A DNA stretch of 64,000 nt from Oligella sp050920755 (GCF_050920755.1 NZ_CP158480.1:2604001-2668000); one strand, 5' to 3'; shown: positions 52,922-62,075, counted from the stretch's first letter. Made by a program: numbers and translations. The notes: generated by a model not told the origin, from the letters alone.

Positions 52922-53977
52922 TTAAGCTGCTTTTTTTACTCTTAAATCATTCTCCGGATTTAACGTGACGACACCTAAAGGGGTGCAGTTTCTTACTGCA
53001 CGTGAACCCCAGCGCATTGGATTATCTCTTTTGGCATTCGCTAGCACTTTGTGCCGCTTTGCTAGTATTTCACGGTCTTTGCCCTCATGGCGTTGCTGTG
53101 GTGTTACGTAATTAAGCTGACTGTGACGATGCACAGTGTTGTACCATTGCACAAAGCGTAAGACCCATGCTCTGGTGTCATCTAAGGAGGCAAAGCCTGA
53201 TGATGGCCATTGAGGACAGTATTTCATGACCCTAAAGAGTGACTCTACGAAGGGATTGTCATTACTGACTCGTGGGCGACTGTAGGAAGCCTTTATGCTA
53301 AGTTCCTCTAGTTTAGTGCGTAAGGTTTGAGCCTTCATTGGTGCACCATTGTCAGAGTGTAACACCAAGGGCTGATGCAGGCAGCCCTCGCTCAAGACAC
53401 AACGCTGTAAGAGGGCTGCCGCAAGCGCTGAGTCTTCTGTTTCATGCACCTCATAGCCCACGATTTTACGGCTATAGATATCTTCAACGAGGTAAAGATA
53501 ATAAAACTGACCACGTACACGTGACGGGCAGTATGTGATATCCCAACACCACACTTGACGTGGACCGGTCGCATGATGCGTTGTCGGTTGATGGCTCGGT
53601 TTAGGCGCACGGCTACGCCCTCGGTGATGCAGCTGGTTTGCTTGCCGAAGCGTGCGGTAAAAGGTTGCTTCAGAAGCGATATAAGCACCTTTGTCGAGTA
53701 GATCAGCCACGATTTGACAGGGTGGCAAGTTGGCGTATTCTGCACGATTGCAGACCGTCAGAATCAGCTCTCGTTCCTCCTGACTCAAACTGTTTGCTGG
53801 CTTAGGCCGAACGGCTGTCGGGCGTTTATCGGCTTGAACAACACCATCCTTTACCCAACGACGATAACTACGCAGCGCAAGACCGGCTTCCTCGCACGCC
53901 CTGGCTAGACGTGCTCCTTGGCGGTGAGCGGCTTGAATCAAGCTGACCACATGTTGGCGCTCTGAGAGTGAGGTCAT
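52922..53977 (-). CDS. IS3-family transposase OrfB
   Basis: 351-residue integrase-like transposase. The DDE core is Asp in WCWDITYCPSRVRGQF, Asp in LVLHSDNGAPM and Glu in NPFVESLFRVMKYCP; the HTH_21-type segment precedes it. I start at the ATG that overlaps the orfA stop (ATGA), indicating coupled translation; a fused OrfAB by frameshifting is also usual in the family. Confidence 0.9.
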   Translation of the reverse strand: MTSLSERQHVVSLIQAAHRQGARLARACEEAGLALRSYRRWVKDGVVQADKRPTAVRPKPANSLSQEERELILTVCNRAEYANLPPCQIVADLLDKGAYIASEATFYRTLRQANQLHHRGRSRAPKPSHQPTTHHATGPRQVWCWDITYCPSRVRGQFYYLYLVEDIYSRKIVGYEVHETEDSALAAALLQRCVLSEGCLHQPLVLHSDNGAPMKAQTLRTKLEELSIKASYSRPRVSNDNPFVESLFRVMKYCPQWPSSGFASLDDTRAWVLRFVQWYNTVHRHSQLNYVTPQQRHEGKDREILAKRHKVLANAKRDNPMRWGSRAVRNCTPLGVVTLNPENDLRVKKAA

Positions 53978-54468
53978 TCGTCCTCGTTTTCCTCCCAAAG
54001 CGCATTGAGCTTTTTTCGCAACATCAACAATGCTGCTGCCTCCGCTAACGCCTTCTCCTTGCGTTTAATCTCACGTTGCAATGTCTTGTTTTCTTGACGC
54101 GTGGCTTGAAGTTCTTTGCGAAGCGCTTGAGCTTGAGCTTTGCTTTGGTCAAACGACTGTAGACACTCCGACTTCCATCGCTTAAGTTGCTCAGGGTAAA
54201 GACCTTTTTCTCGGCAATAAGCACTCAACTCAATCTCCGAAAGCGAGGCGGTTTCTATCACAGTCGCCAGCTTGGTCTCAGCAGACCAGTTATCCGAATT
54301 GCGTTTTTTTGACATGGCATTACCTACTAAATTGACTTGTTTCAGCCAATTATAAAGGGTTGAGGTAGGAATGCTCTCTTGCCTAGCTAGTTCGCTAAGA
54401 CTCAATGTGTTGTCACTATGAAATTTATTGATCACTGCGTTCTTACGCTCTAGTGAATAACGGCCCAT
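53974..54468 (-). CDS. IS3-family transposase OrfA
   Basis: 164 residues. An N-terminal helix-turn-helix (LSLSELARQESIPTSTLYNW) and a second one (LSEIELSAYCREKGLYPEQL) precede a leucine-zipper coiled coil (KALRKELQATRQENKTLQRE). It binds the element ends and pairs with OrfB. Confidence 0.9.
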   Translation of the reverse strand: MGRYSLERKNAVINKFHSDNTLSLSELARQESIPTSTLYNWLKQVNLVGNAMSKKRNSDNWSAETKLATVIETASLSEIELSAYCREKGLYPEQLKRWKSECLQSFDQSKAQAQALRKELQATRQENKTLQREIKRKEKALAEAAALLMLRKKLNALWEENEDE

Positions 54469-54526
54469 AAATAGTATCCTTACCGCTCTCTTGATTTAAA
54501 TTTAGAGGGTGACAACTATCCTGACA

Positions 54527-54946
54527 TAGAGAGTAATCGACCGCCATGTCATATTTGCTTAAAACCGCTTTTAAAATATCCGGTACTGTTTGCTCTTGGA
54601 ATATTCGGTAATCTTGACCTTGCGTCAAATACCACAGCTTAGGGCGAACAATTGCTTTATAAAGGTAGTACTCAGAAGTCGCTTGCTGACGGCCAGCATA
54701 CTTAAAACTCGTTATAACCCCATTAAAATATCGAAGCTGTCCTATAGCTTCTTGCTCAACGGTTAGATTAGTTCCCAACAGAATACGAGCATCGATATTG
54801 GCATTTTTAGAAACTAATTCAAGCTCATAACAAAAAAGCTTGGATAATCCCTCTACACCCTCAAAGGCAAGTAAATTGAGTTCTTCGCCAAAGGCAGTCT
54901 TTACCACTACTGCATGATTTTTTATAGGGCTGGAAATAAAATCCAT
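54527..54946 (-). pseudogene. vgrG: VgrG N-terminal fragment (type VI secretion spike)
   Basis: 140 codons of a VgrG/Rhs-spike gene: HAVVVKTAFGEELNLLAFEG, LFCYELELVSKNANID, LLGTNLTVEQ and RYFNGVITSFKYAGR are the T4 gp27-like N-terminal region, and YLYKAIVRPKLWYLTQGQDY, IFQEQTVPDILKAVL the next. A complete VgrG has 600 or more residues; the IS3-family element cuts it after DYSLCQ. No binding site stronger than GGTG precedes the ATG. No other type VI genes are in the window, so it was probably an orphan vgrG with its own cargo, mostly lost. Confidence 0.88.
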
Positions 54947-55417
54947 AACACACCTTGTGTAAACTTTTATTAAGAATCAAGATCCAAGAAATGCATAATG
55001 CAGCGTTCAGTTAGCCAATACCACGACTAAAAACATAAAGCCCAACTGTTTTTATTTAACAACGGGCTTAACAAACATAAACGACATAAGCGCCTTAAAA
55101 AACCGAAGCAAGCTCCGTTTAAGGTGTATTACTTTTTTACTCAGAGTAGCTATTGCGCTTAATTTCAGTGATATTAACAACAAAAGATGACTAATTAATG
55201 ACTGTATTATGACAACACCGCTCAACTATCGACCATTAATAACATAGTAACTTTTTGAAATATTTCTTTAAACTCACTTCCTTGATACGGTTTTGCAAGA
55301 CATAAGCCCTTAAATAGACTATAAATAATCGGTCCCTATTTAAGATTGGTCGAACGGCCACGCTCAAATTCTGCAGTTTCTTATTTCTCAACATTCATTT
55401 ATACACAGGAGGTTCGG
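54947..55417. other. Intergenic region between the vgrG relict and the MFS gene
   Basis: About 470 A+T-rich bases containing two divergent promoters. An imperfect inverted repeat AAGCCC...GGGCTT lies at 55038-55069 with further pairing inside the loop. I see no coding remnant or RNA gene. Confidence 0.55.
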
Positions 55418-56875
55418 GTGAGCAAAACCATGGATTCCGACTCAGCTCGTCCGCACATCGATCACACGCGTAAACGCATACTTATTGTGATTCTTAGTGC
55501 TATTTTTATGACGTTACTAAGTATCAGTGTGGTTAATGTGGCTTTACCTGCGATTCAAAGCAGTCTCAATACCGGTTTTGCCGACTTACAATGGATCTTG
55601 TCGGGCTATACCTTAAGTTTCGGTATCTTTTTAGTCGGGGCCGGTCGTGCCGGTGATTTATTCGGTCGGGGCGGGCTGTTTATCTTCGGTGCTCTGCTCT
55701 TTACCCTGGCCTCCATTGCCGCCGGCTTGGCACCCGATCCGCTCTCACTGAATATTGCTCGACTGCTACAGGGGGTCGGCTCGGGCTTTCTAAATCCTCA
55801 GGGCGTGGGGTTAATTCAGCAGTATTTTCACGGCAAAGAACGTGGTTGGGCTTTTGGCTTATTCGGCACGGCAGTCGGTCTTTCCGTCGCCATCGGACCG
55901 GTATTAAGCGGTTTTATTATTAATACCTTCGGCCCGGAACTGGGTTGGCGTCTGACCTTTTTAATTAATGTGCCACCCGGTATCTTAACCATTATTCTGG
56001 CGGTGCGTTGGTTCCCCAAACCCTTACTCTTAGTTGATAAGTTCAAGCAACCGGGTTGGTTAAGTTCGCTTGATATGATCGGCGCAACGATTTTGGGCTT
56101 GGCCGTTTTAGCCATACTTTTCCCCTTTGTCGAGTCTTATCGATCGGCTTGGTTATGGCTGTTATTCCCTTTAGGTCTGCTGCTTATCTATGCTTTTGTG
56201 CGTTGGGAAAGACATTATGAGAACAAAGGCTTAAGCCCAATGGTTAATCTCAGGATCTTTTCCATTAACAGCTTTCGCCGCGGCAGCATGGTCATGACGC
56301 TATTCTTTTTAGGTATGTCCAGTGTGTGGGTTTTAGTGCCTATTTACTTACAACAAGCGCTCGGTTTTAATGCCCTTACGGCGGGCTTTATCGGTGTTCC
56401 GGCTGCACTTTTGACCAGCTGGGCCTCCAGTCGTGCCGGTAATGTGGTACACCGCTATGGTGTGAAGGTGATCCTTGTCGGCATCAGCACCACGCTCATC
56501 GGTATCCTGCTATCCATGCTCGCTGTATACCTTAATGTGCGCTACGATATCAGTATTTGGTGGATGACTATCGGCCTCAGTTTATTCGGTTTAGGTCAAG
56601 GTATCACCATCAGTCCTAACCAAACACTCACGCTAAGTGAGGTACCGTTAGACTATGCCGGCAGTTCGGGGGCGATTGTACAAACCGGCCAACGCATCGG
56701 CACATCCATCGGTATTGCGATTATTACGGCTTTAGTATTTACTCTACAACCGATGTATTCATGGATGACAGCCATGATATTCGGCTATATCGGCGTCTTT
56801 GCGATTATCAGCCTGTCCCTGCTGATTGCTTTGTATGATTGGCGCAATAGCCGCAAAACCGCAAAAAACGCATAA
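55418..56875 (+). CDS. MFS transporter, DHA2 family
   Basis: 485-residue multidrug-type transporter. VVNVALPAIQSSLNTGFADL, WILSGYTLSFGIFLVGAGRAGDLFGRGG is the family motif A region and LLQGVGSGFLNPQGVGLIQQ motif C; more than twelve hydrophobic helices suggest the 14-helix DHA2 group. I chose the GTG at 55418 because AGGAGG stands five bases before it (55407-55412); the longer frame has no signal. Substrate unknown. A stem-loop follows the gene. Confidence 0.88.
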   Translation: MSKTMDSDSARPHIDHTRKRILIVILSAIFMTLLSISVVNVALPAIQSSLNTGFADLQWILSGYTLSFGIFLVGAGRAGDLFGRGGLFIFGALLFTLASIAAGLAPDPLSLNIARLLQGVGSGFLNPQGVGLIQQYFHGKERGWAFGLFGTAVGLSVAIGPVLSGFIINTFGPELGWRLTFLINVPPGILTIILAVRWFPKPLLLVDKFKQPGWLSSLDMIGATILGLAVLAILFPFVESYRSAWLWLLFPLGLLLIYAFVRWERHYENKGLSPMVNLRIFSINSFRRGSMVMTLFFLGMSSVWVLVPIYLQQALGFNALTAGFIGVPAALLTSWASSRAGNVVHRYGVKVILVGISTTLIGILLSMLAVYLNVRYDISIWWMTIGLSLFGLGQGITISPNQTLTLSEVPLDYAGSSGAIVQTGQRIGTSIGIAIITALVFTLQPMYSWMTAMIFGYIGVFAIISLSLLIALYDWRNSRKTAKNA

Positions 56876-56882
56876 TTTGAGA

Positions 56883-56918
56883 CTGCTATGCGGGCATCCT
56901 CTTTTGCTCGCATAGCAG
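56883..56918. terminator. Stem-loop between the MFS and Dabb genes
   Basis: CTGCTATGCG and CGCATAGCAG form a 10-bp stem with an inner GGC/GCT continuation. There is no T run on either strand, so termination would be inefficient or factor-dependent. Confidence 0.55.
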
Positions 56919-56950
56919 CCTCTCGCTTAGATAAAGTGGTGGTGCGATAT

Positions 56951-57268
56951 TTAAGGTAGCTCTAACCAACTATCAGCGCCCAACTCAGCATCATAAACAA
57001 CTCGCTGACCGCTGAAGTTATTCAGGTAGGCTTTAAGCGCTTCATGTACCGGATGGGGTTGATAGTTATTTAAACTCTCCTCATCCTTAAAAATGCCGGA
57101 AAGGCCATACACAAAACCCGCCGCACGGTCGGAGAAATTCTTTTTCAAATCAAAAAGAATAACGCCCTCACAATGCTGTCTGATCTGTTCACAATGATAC
57201 GCCACCGTTTCTTCAAAATCTGCGCTCACCGGCTCGTCGAACTTAAATAACACCATATGGATAATCAT
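56951..57268 (-). CDS. Dabb (stress-responsive A/B barrel) domain protein
   Basis: 105 residues from the ATG at 57268: IIHMVLFKFDEPVSADFEET, GLSGIFKDEESLNNYQPHPVHEAL and GQRVVYDAEL are typical of dimeric alpha-beta barrel Dabb proteins. The open frame extends 16 residues further upstream, but those are not family-like. Function unknown. Confidence 0.85.
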   Translation of the reverse strand: MIIHMVLFKFDEPVSADFEETVAYHCEQIRQHCEGVILFDLKKNFSDRAAGFVYGLSGIFKDEESLNNYQPHPVHEALKAYLNNFSGQRVVYDAELGADSWLELP

Positions 57269-57382
57269 AAAATCTCTCGTTTGAATTGATTTTAAACCTG
57301 CTAAACTAAAATGCACTTATATGAGCTCTAATACTATGTCCTTTATTAGAGAAATAATCAATAGCCAAAACGGTTATTTACG

Positions 57383-58078
57383 CTAATTCTGCTGCTTCAC
57401 AAAATCCATCAAATAATCTAAATAAGCCTGCACTCGCTGCGGAATAAACTTACGACTGGGCAAACCGACATACATAATCAGTTGAGCGGTAATCAAAGGC
57501 GCTAAAACGCGCACCATGCTACCATTTGCCAAATAAGGCTCAACGATCTTCGCAGACATTGAAGCAATACCTATTCCATCAAGCGTGGTTTTTAGCAAAG
57601 TATCGGTATGATTAGCAACCAATACCGGCTCTATTTGCAACTCCACCACATTATCCGGTGCATCACTTTGCCATAAACGCCACCCCCTAAATCTCTCATC
57701 CTCTTCACGGCGAGTGTAAACACAATCATGATGAAGTAAGTCTTGTAAGGATGTAGGCATACCTCGCCGTTCGATATAGGCAGTAGAAGCCACTAGAATC
57801 ACATCCGCCTGCAAAACAGGTCTAGCAATAACGTCTAAATCGGCACCTACCCTTGTGCCGAAAATCGTCAAATCGTAATCTTCGATATCCAAGCTGCGTC
57901 CGGTTCTGACGGTTAGATCAATTTTAATACCGGGATATTGCTGCCTAAAACCACTCAACGAAGGTGCGATCATATTGCCTTTCAAGGCAGCCTCGGAAGA
58001 AATCCTTAACACACCACTCAGCTGCTCACGATCTAAGTTTTGTTTTAGTGTTGCTTCAAGCGAGCGCAACAAGCCTGT
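57383..58078 (-). pseudogene. LysR-family regulator lacking its DNA-binding domain
   Basis: About 230 codons of a LysR substrate-binding domain: GVLRISSEAALKGNMIAPSL, DLTIFGTRVG, VLVASTAYIERRGMP, DLLHHDCVYTR and GIGIASMSAKIVEPYLANG. The usual N-terminal helix-turn-helix (about 70 residues) is absent; just before RSLEATLKQN the frame runs into foreign sequence identical in style to an IS3 orfA. A 690-base frame remains open, but the product could not bind DNA in the LysR manner. Confidence 0.88.
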
Positions 58079-58227
58079 GGGGCCTCAAGGCCATCATAAT
58101 TGGAACGCCACTTGTAAAAGGTGGAAACGGCAATACCTTCTTGGCGACATAGTTCAGCGATAGGCTCTCCGGCCTCTGCTCGCTTTAATAAAGCAATGAT
58201 CTGCTCTTCACGCTTACGTTTGCTCAT
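58079..58227 (-). pseudogene. IS3-family orfA, 5' remnant
   Basis: The first 50 or so codons of an OrfA: MSKRKREEQIIALLKRAEAG, ELCRQEGIAVSTFYKWRSNY, GLEA, matching the HTH_Tnp_1 pattern of IS3 elements of the IS407/IS2 type. It is fused to the LysR relict in the DNA; the rest of the element is missing. The upstream bases to about 58310, including a GGTAGCCACC stretch next to seven C on the minus strand, may be the end of the element. Confidence 0.85.
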
Positions 58228-58520
58228 TGTAAAAAACGCCTAATTATCACAATAAAATTTTAAAGGAAAATTCTACATTTGAGCCATATTAATTTAGGGG
58301 GGGTGGCTACCTCATGAATACATCATGAATTAAATTATCAAATACTTTAATTCCAGATTAAAAACAATAATAAAAACAATTATTATTTACAATATAGGCG
58401 GTAGGTATGTTGACACTTACACTTGACAACCGGTTTTATTTACCGTTACAGTGTTTAATCGCATTACGAGTTGGGTTACCTCCCCATGCCAACCTGTGAC
58501 CCACACAAGGTGGACAAATA

Positions 58521-58625
58521 ATGCGGCATTACTTAACCAATGGGATCTCGCTGGCCGCTGTTGCGGGCTTTTTTTATGGGTTTTTTATACCGACTTGCTC
58601 ACCCTGCATGGCGCTAAAGAGCTAA
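58521..58625 (+). CDS. Possible 34-residue membrane peptide
   Basis: ATG frame with AAGGTGG eight bases upstream, encoding MRHYLTNGISLAAVAG, a hydrophobic helix (GFFYGFFIP) and a CSPC motif near the end. It is followed after 12 bases by the next gene, so the two could be co-translated. I recognise no family; hydrophobic character and position argue for a real small protein, size against certainty. The 290 bases before it are A+T-rich with no other gene. Confidence 0.4.
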   Translation: MRHYLTNGISLAAVAGFFYGFFIPTCSPCMALKS

Positions 58626-58637
58626 AAAGGAAATACC

Positions 58638-58895
58638 ATGTCTTATCAGTTCGAAATCGATGGCCAAACGTTTACGGGAAGCATAGTTCCAGGATCCGGC
58701 TATATGCACATTACTCATATTGATAGCAACCAATTTATCGGCGCGTTCCAACCGGACGCCCCCTCTTTATTTGGCCCACGTCCCTCGGGCGCATGGCGTA
58801 GCATTGGTCAAAACACATGCTTGAGCTTATTAGAAAAAATTCAGCCTATGGTGGCAGAGCTGTGCAAACAGCGTATTATTAATCGCTACCGCTAA
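58638..58895 (+). CDS. Uncharacterised 85-residue protein
   Basis: MSYQFEIDGQTFTGSIVPGS opens a compact soluble protein; IDSNQFIGAFQPDAPSLFGP and CLSLLEKIQPMVAEL follow. AAGGAAATACC precedes the ATG and a strong terminator the stop codon. I do not recognise the family. It may form a unit with the small hydrophobic frame before it. It lies in a region of insertion-sequence debris and so might be acquired DNA. Confidence 0.6.
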   Translation: MSYQFEIDGQTFTGSIVPGSGYMHITHIDSNQFIGAFQPDAPSLFGPRPSGAWRSIGQNTCLSLLEKIQPMVAELCKQRIINRYR

Positions 58896-58915
58896 TACCG
58901 AATACGTTTCTTAAG

Positions 58916-58946
58916 TAAAAAGCTCGGCATATTACCGAGCTTTTTA
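58916..58946. terminator. Bidirectional terminator
   Basis: AAAAAGCTCGG and CCGAGCTTTTT, perfect, with a 7-base loop, between two convergent genes. Confidence 0.92.
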
Positions 58947-58953
58947 CTAGGTT

Positions 58954-60300
58954 TTAGTGATGCTGAGAAAAATACGCTTTGGTCAGTTTAAATACAACCG
59001 GACTAAGCAATAACAACGCTATAAGATTCGGCACCGCCATTAACGCATTTAGCGTATCTGCCACTAGCCATAAACCGGCTAAGTCCATACCAGGCCATGT
59101 CCCAATAGGAATGACCACCACCCAAATCAAGCGAAAAGGTAGATTGGATTTCTCCCCAAACAAAAACTGTGCGCATTTTTCACTATAAAAACTCCACCCG
59201 ATAATAGTAGTAAAAGCAAAAAGAGCAACACCGATACTCACAATGTAACGCCCAATTTCTCCTAGCCCCTGAGAAAACGCATAGGCGGACAAAGTGGCCC
59301 CATTTTCCCCGCTTTGCCATGCGCCCGTCACCACAATCACTAAAGCGGTAATTGTACAAACAACGATTGTGTCTAAAAACGTCCCCAACATGGCGACCGT
59401 TCCTTGACGAACAGGGCTATCCGTTTGAGCGGTAGCATGCGCAATGGGTGCACTTCCCAGCCCGGCCTCATTAGAAAAAATCCCGCGAGCCACACCAAAA
59501 CGGATGGCTGCCCACACCGTGGCACCCATAAAACCACCACTGGCTGCTGTAGGGTTAAAAGCATGATAAAGAATTAGCGCCACTGATTCGGGGATACGCT
59601 CAATATGTAATACCAATACTAATAAACCGCCACCTACATAAAATAGCGCCATCACCGGAACGAACTTACCTGCCACCTCGCCAATGCGCTTAATACCCCC
59701 TAGCAGTACCAACCCAACCAGCCCGGCAATGATAAAACCACTGAACAAAGGTGGAACACTAAACGTTGACTGCATCACATCCGCTACTGAGTTTGTTTGA
59801 ATACTGTTACCTATACCAAAACCGGCCAACATTCCAAAAACAGCAAAAATCACCCCTAACCATTTCCAATTTTTCCCAAGGCCGTTACGAATGTAATACA
59901 TTGGGCCACCCACATAATGCCCATTTTTATCAACTTCACGAAAATGCACGGCTAAAGCGGCCTCGCTGAATTTTGTCGCCATACCAATGAGTGCAATAAG
60001 CCACATCCAAAAAATCGCACCCGGCCCCCCGTAATAAATGGCTGTCGCAACCCCTGCAATATTCCCGGTACCAATCGTGGCAGACAATGCGGTCATCAAC
60101 GCATTAAAAGGGCTGATATCCCCCCGCTCTGTGCTACGTCGCCCTTGCCAAAGCATTCTGAACCCATAGCCCAGTTTACGCTGCGGCATAAAACCCAAGC
60201 CGATAGTAAGCAACAAGCCTGTTCCCGCCAATAACATCAGCATGGGTGATCCCCATGCAATCGCATTAATTGCATGTATCCATTCAATGAGCTTTTCCAT
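58954..60300 (-). CDS. Alanine/glycine:cation symporter
   Basis: 448-residue sodium-coupled amino acid carrier of the AGCS family in the inner membrane. NALMTALSATIGTGNIAGVA, GPGAIFWMWLIALIGMATKF, YVGGPMYYIRNGLG and RGIFSNEAGLGSAPIAHATA are the family signatures. I chose ATG at 60300, preceded by AAGGAG at good spacing; the frame extends 22 residues upstream without support. Substrate is probably alanine or glycine. Confidence 0.92.
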   Translation of the reverse strand: MEKLIEWIHAINAIAWGSPMLMLLAGTGLLLTIGLGFMPQRKLGYGFRMLWQGRRSTERGDISPFNALMTALSATIGTGNIAGVATAIYYGGPGAIFWMWLIALIGMATKFSEAALAVHFREVDKNGHYVGGPMYYIRNGLGKNWKWLGVIFAVFGMLAGFGIGNSIQTNSVADVMQSTFSVPPLFSGFIIAGLVGLVLLGGIKRIGEVAGKFVPVMALFYVGGGLLVLVLHIERIPESVALILYHAFNPTAASGGFMGATVWAAIRFGVARGIFSNEAGLGSAPIAHATAQTDSPVRQGTVAMLGTFLDTIVVCTITALVIVVTGAWQSGENGATLSAYAFSQGLGEIGRYIVSIGVALFAFTTIIGWSFYSEKCAQFLFGEKSNLPFRLIWVVVIPIGTWPGMDLAGLWLVADTLNALMAVPNLIALLLLSPVVFKLTKAYFSQHH

Positions 60301-60418
60301 GCGCTTTCTCCTTACGCCTTGCTGTAGACCATTAAATAAACCATCGATACTACCCCTTTTAGACACGAAAAAGGACTGCTTACCGCAGTCTTTTGACGTA
60401 AGAAGTAGACGATTGTGG

Positions 60419-60613
60419 TTATTTGTTTTTTAACGGGCAAGTGCTCAGTCCCAACAAAGGATACAAAGGGCAGTAACCCATTAAGCCCGTAACTAAAGGC
60501 GCTACGCCAATCCAGCCCCATAAGCCAATCGTGCCAGTAAAAGTTAAAAGCAGCAATACAACCCCCACTAAAATACGCAGGACCTTATCGATACCACCCA
60601 CATTCTTTTTCAT
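60419..60613 (-). CDS. DUF2892 (YgaP-type) inner-membrane protein
   Basis: 64 residues: MKKNVGGIDKVLRILVGVVL and a second helix (GWIGVAPLVTGLMGYCPLYP), with CPLYPLLGLSTCPLK carrying two cysteines, as in the membrane part of YgaP and free-standing DUF2892 proteins. Such proteins often accompany sulfide or thiosulfate oxidation genes, and here the divergent neighbour is a sulfide:quinone reductase-like gene. Start ATG at 60613 behind AAGGGA. Confidence 0.85.
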   Translation of the reverse strand: MKKNVGGIDKVLRILVGVVLLLLTFTGTIGLWGWIGVAPLVTGLMGYCPLYPLLGLSTCPLKNK

Positions 60614-60723
60614 AATCATCCCTTAAGAAAAAACTAATATCTATCATTATATCTTAATATATAATATATAAACAATACATAAATAGTTTAATTATTTATG
60701 ATCACCCGGCCTAAAGGAAAGCA

Positions 60724-62064
60724 ATGACTCATCCAACTCCTCCCACTCTTAAACGCATGAATCGCCGCACCTTTCTCCAATTGAGTGCATTAACGGCGAG
60801 CAGCTCCACGCTTCTTTTTCAAAAAGCAGAAGCACACACGCCAAAAAAAATCCCCACCCAAGCACGCATTGTGATCGCCGGAGCTGGCGCCGCCGGCTTG
60901 ACCGCTGCCAATCTGCTAGCACAACGCCTAGAAGGCGCAGCGATCACGCTGGTCGATGCGCGCCAAGCTCATTACTACCAGCCGGGCTTTACTCTTGTGG
61001 CGGCGGGGATTAAACCCGCCTCTTATGTACAAAGCCGCACCGCACAATATGTGCCGAAAAATGTGAATCTCATTAACGAAGCCGTAGCGGAGTTTGACCC
61101 CGAGGCACATCACATCACCACACAAAGTGGAAAAAAACTGCCTTATGATTATTTAATTGTGGCCACAGGCTTGCAGCTAGACTATGACGCCATTGAGGGC
61201 ATGGACACTTCGCGCATTGGCACTCTTGGGCTCGGTAGCATTTATCATAGCCCTGAAAAAGCACAAGCCACGTGGGAACTTCTCGATCAGTTTGCCGACA
61301 CAGGGGGCACAGGTGTTTTTTTACGTCCTGATACCGAAATGAAATGTGCCGGCGCACCACTTAAATACACTTTTATCTGCGAAGACCATTTAGTCCGTCG
61401 AGGCAATCGAGACAAAGCCCAGCTTATTTATAACTCGAACAACCGCGTTTTATTTAGCGTTCCGATTGTGCATGAAAAAGTCCGTATGCTCTTTGAAGAG
61501 CGCAATATTGCCATACATTACCAACGCGTGCTGTCCGCTATAGATATTGATAAACAAATCGCTACTTTTACCACTCCTGATGGCCCCATAACACTTGATT
61601 ATGACTTTATTAACGTGATTCCCCCCATGCGTGCGCCCTCTGCAATACAGCATAGTCCGCTCCCATGGCAATCCGGATCTTGGGCTCGAGATGGCTGGGT
61701 CGAGGTCGACCCAAATACCCTACGTCATACCCGCTACCCGAATGTTTTTGCTGTGGGTGACATTGCCGGTGTTCCTAAAGGCAAGACTGCAGCCAGCGTT
61801 AAGTGGCAAGTCCCCGTCGCCGTAGACCATTTAATTGCCGATATCCAAGGTACTGCTTCGACCGCTTTTTATGATGGCTATACTTCCTGCCCCATGATTA
61901 CCCGCTTAGGGCGTGCCATGTTGGTCGAGTTTGATTACCACAACAACCTTACCCCCTCTTTTCCCGGCATCATCGCCCCCCTAGAGGAATTATGGGTGAG
62001 CTGGGTGATGAAAACTATGGCACTCAAGCCTACTTATATCAGTATGTTGCGTGGACGCGCGTAA
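60724..62064 (+). CDS. FAD-dependent oxidoreductase, sulfide:quinone reductase-like
   Basis: 446 residues. A twin-arginine signal (NRRTFLQLSALTA) directs the folded flavoprotein across the membrane. The FAD site is RIVIAGAGAAGLTAANLLA; the YQPGFTLVAAG, LIVATGLQLDY and NVFAVGDIAGVPKGKTAASV segments are shared with sulfide:quinone reductases and flavocytochrome c sulfide dehydrogenases. Redox cysteines are probably MKCAGAPLKY and a Cys in ALTSCP-like YTSCPMITRLG. It would oxidise sulfide and pass electrons to quinone. The next gene follows in 11 bases. Confidence 0.85.
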   Translation: MTHPTPPTLKRMNRRTFLQLSALTASSSTLLFQKAEAHTPKKIPTQARIVIAGAGAAGLTAANLLAQRLEGAAITLVDARQAHYYQPGFTLVAAGIKPASYVQSRTAQYVPKNVNLINEAVAEFDPEAHHITTQSGKKLPYDYLIVATGLQLDYDAIEGMDTSRIGTLGLGSIYHSPEKAQATWELLDQFADTGGTGVFLRPDTEMKCAGAPLKYTFICEDHLVRRGNRDKAQLIYNSNNRVLFSVPIVHEKVRMLFEERNIAIHYQRVLSAIDIDKQIATFTTPDGPITLDYDFINVIPPMRAPSAIQHSPLPWQSGSWARDGWVEVDPNTLRHTRYPNVFAVGDIAGVPKGKTAASVKWQVPVAVDHLIADIQGTASTAFYDGYTSCPMITRLGRAMLVEFDYHNNLTPSFPGIIAPLEELWVSWVMKTMALKPTYISMLRGRA

Positions 62065-62075
62065 AGGAGACCGCT

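Larger units (their letters stand above)
52891..54526 (-). mobile_element. IS3-family element between the vgrG relict and the truncated paralogue
   Basis: 1636 bp with inverted ends TGTCAAGATAGTTGTCAC and TGTCAGGATAGTTGTCAC (17 of 18 identical), enclosing orfA and orfB. Flanking bases (TATT on the left, TAGA on the right) show no target duplication, and the genes cut on the two sides are different, so the insertion was followed by, or caused, a deletion. Confidence 0.92.

Noticed and set aside
52887..54530. Target duplication of the IS3-family element
   Set aside because: The bases next to the two inverted ends (TATT and TAGA) do not match, so a simple insertion is not supported.
55038..55069. 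Terminator or small RNA in the vgrG/MFS intergenic region
   Set aside because: The inverted repeat is imperfect, has no T run, and follows no gene end.
58400..58600. Riboswitch or attenuator upstream of the small genes at 58.5 kb
   Set aside because: A weak CCGC/GCGG stem before a T run is present, but the T run lies inside the small coding frame and no known aptamer core could be recognised.
58451..58723. Open frame of 90 codons on the plus strand
   Set aside because: It overlaps both the small hydrophobic frame and the 85-residue gene in another frame, and has no binding site.
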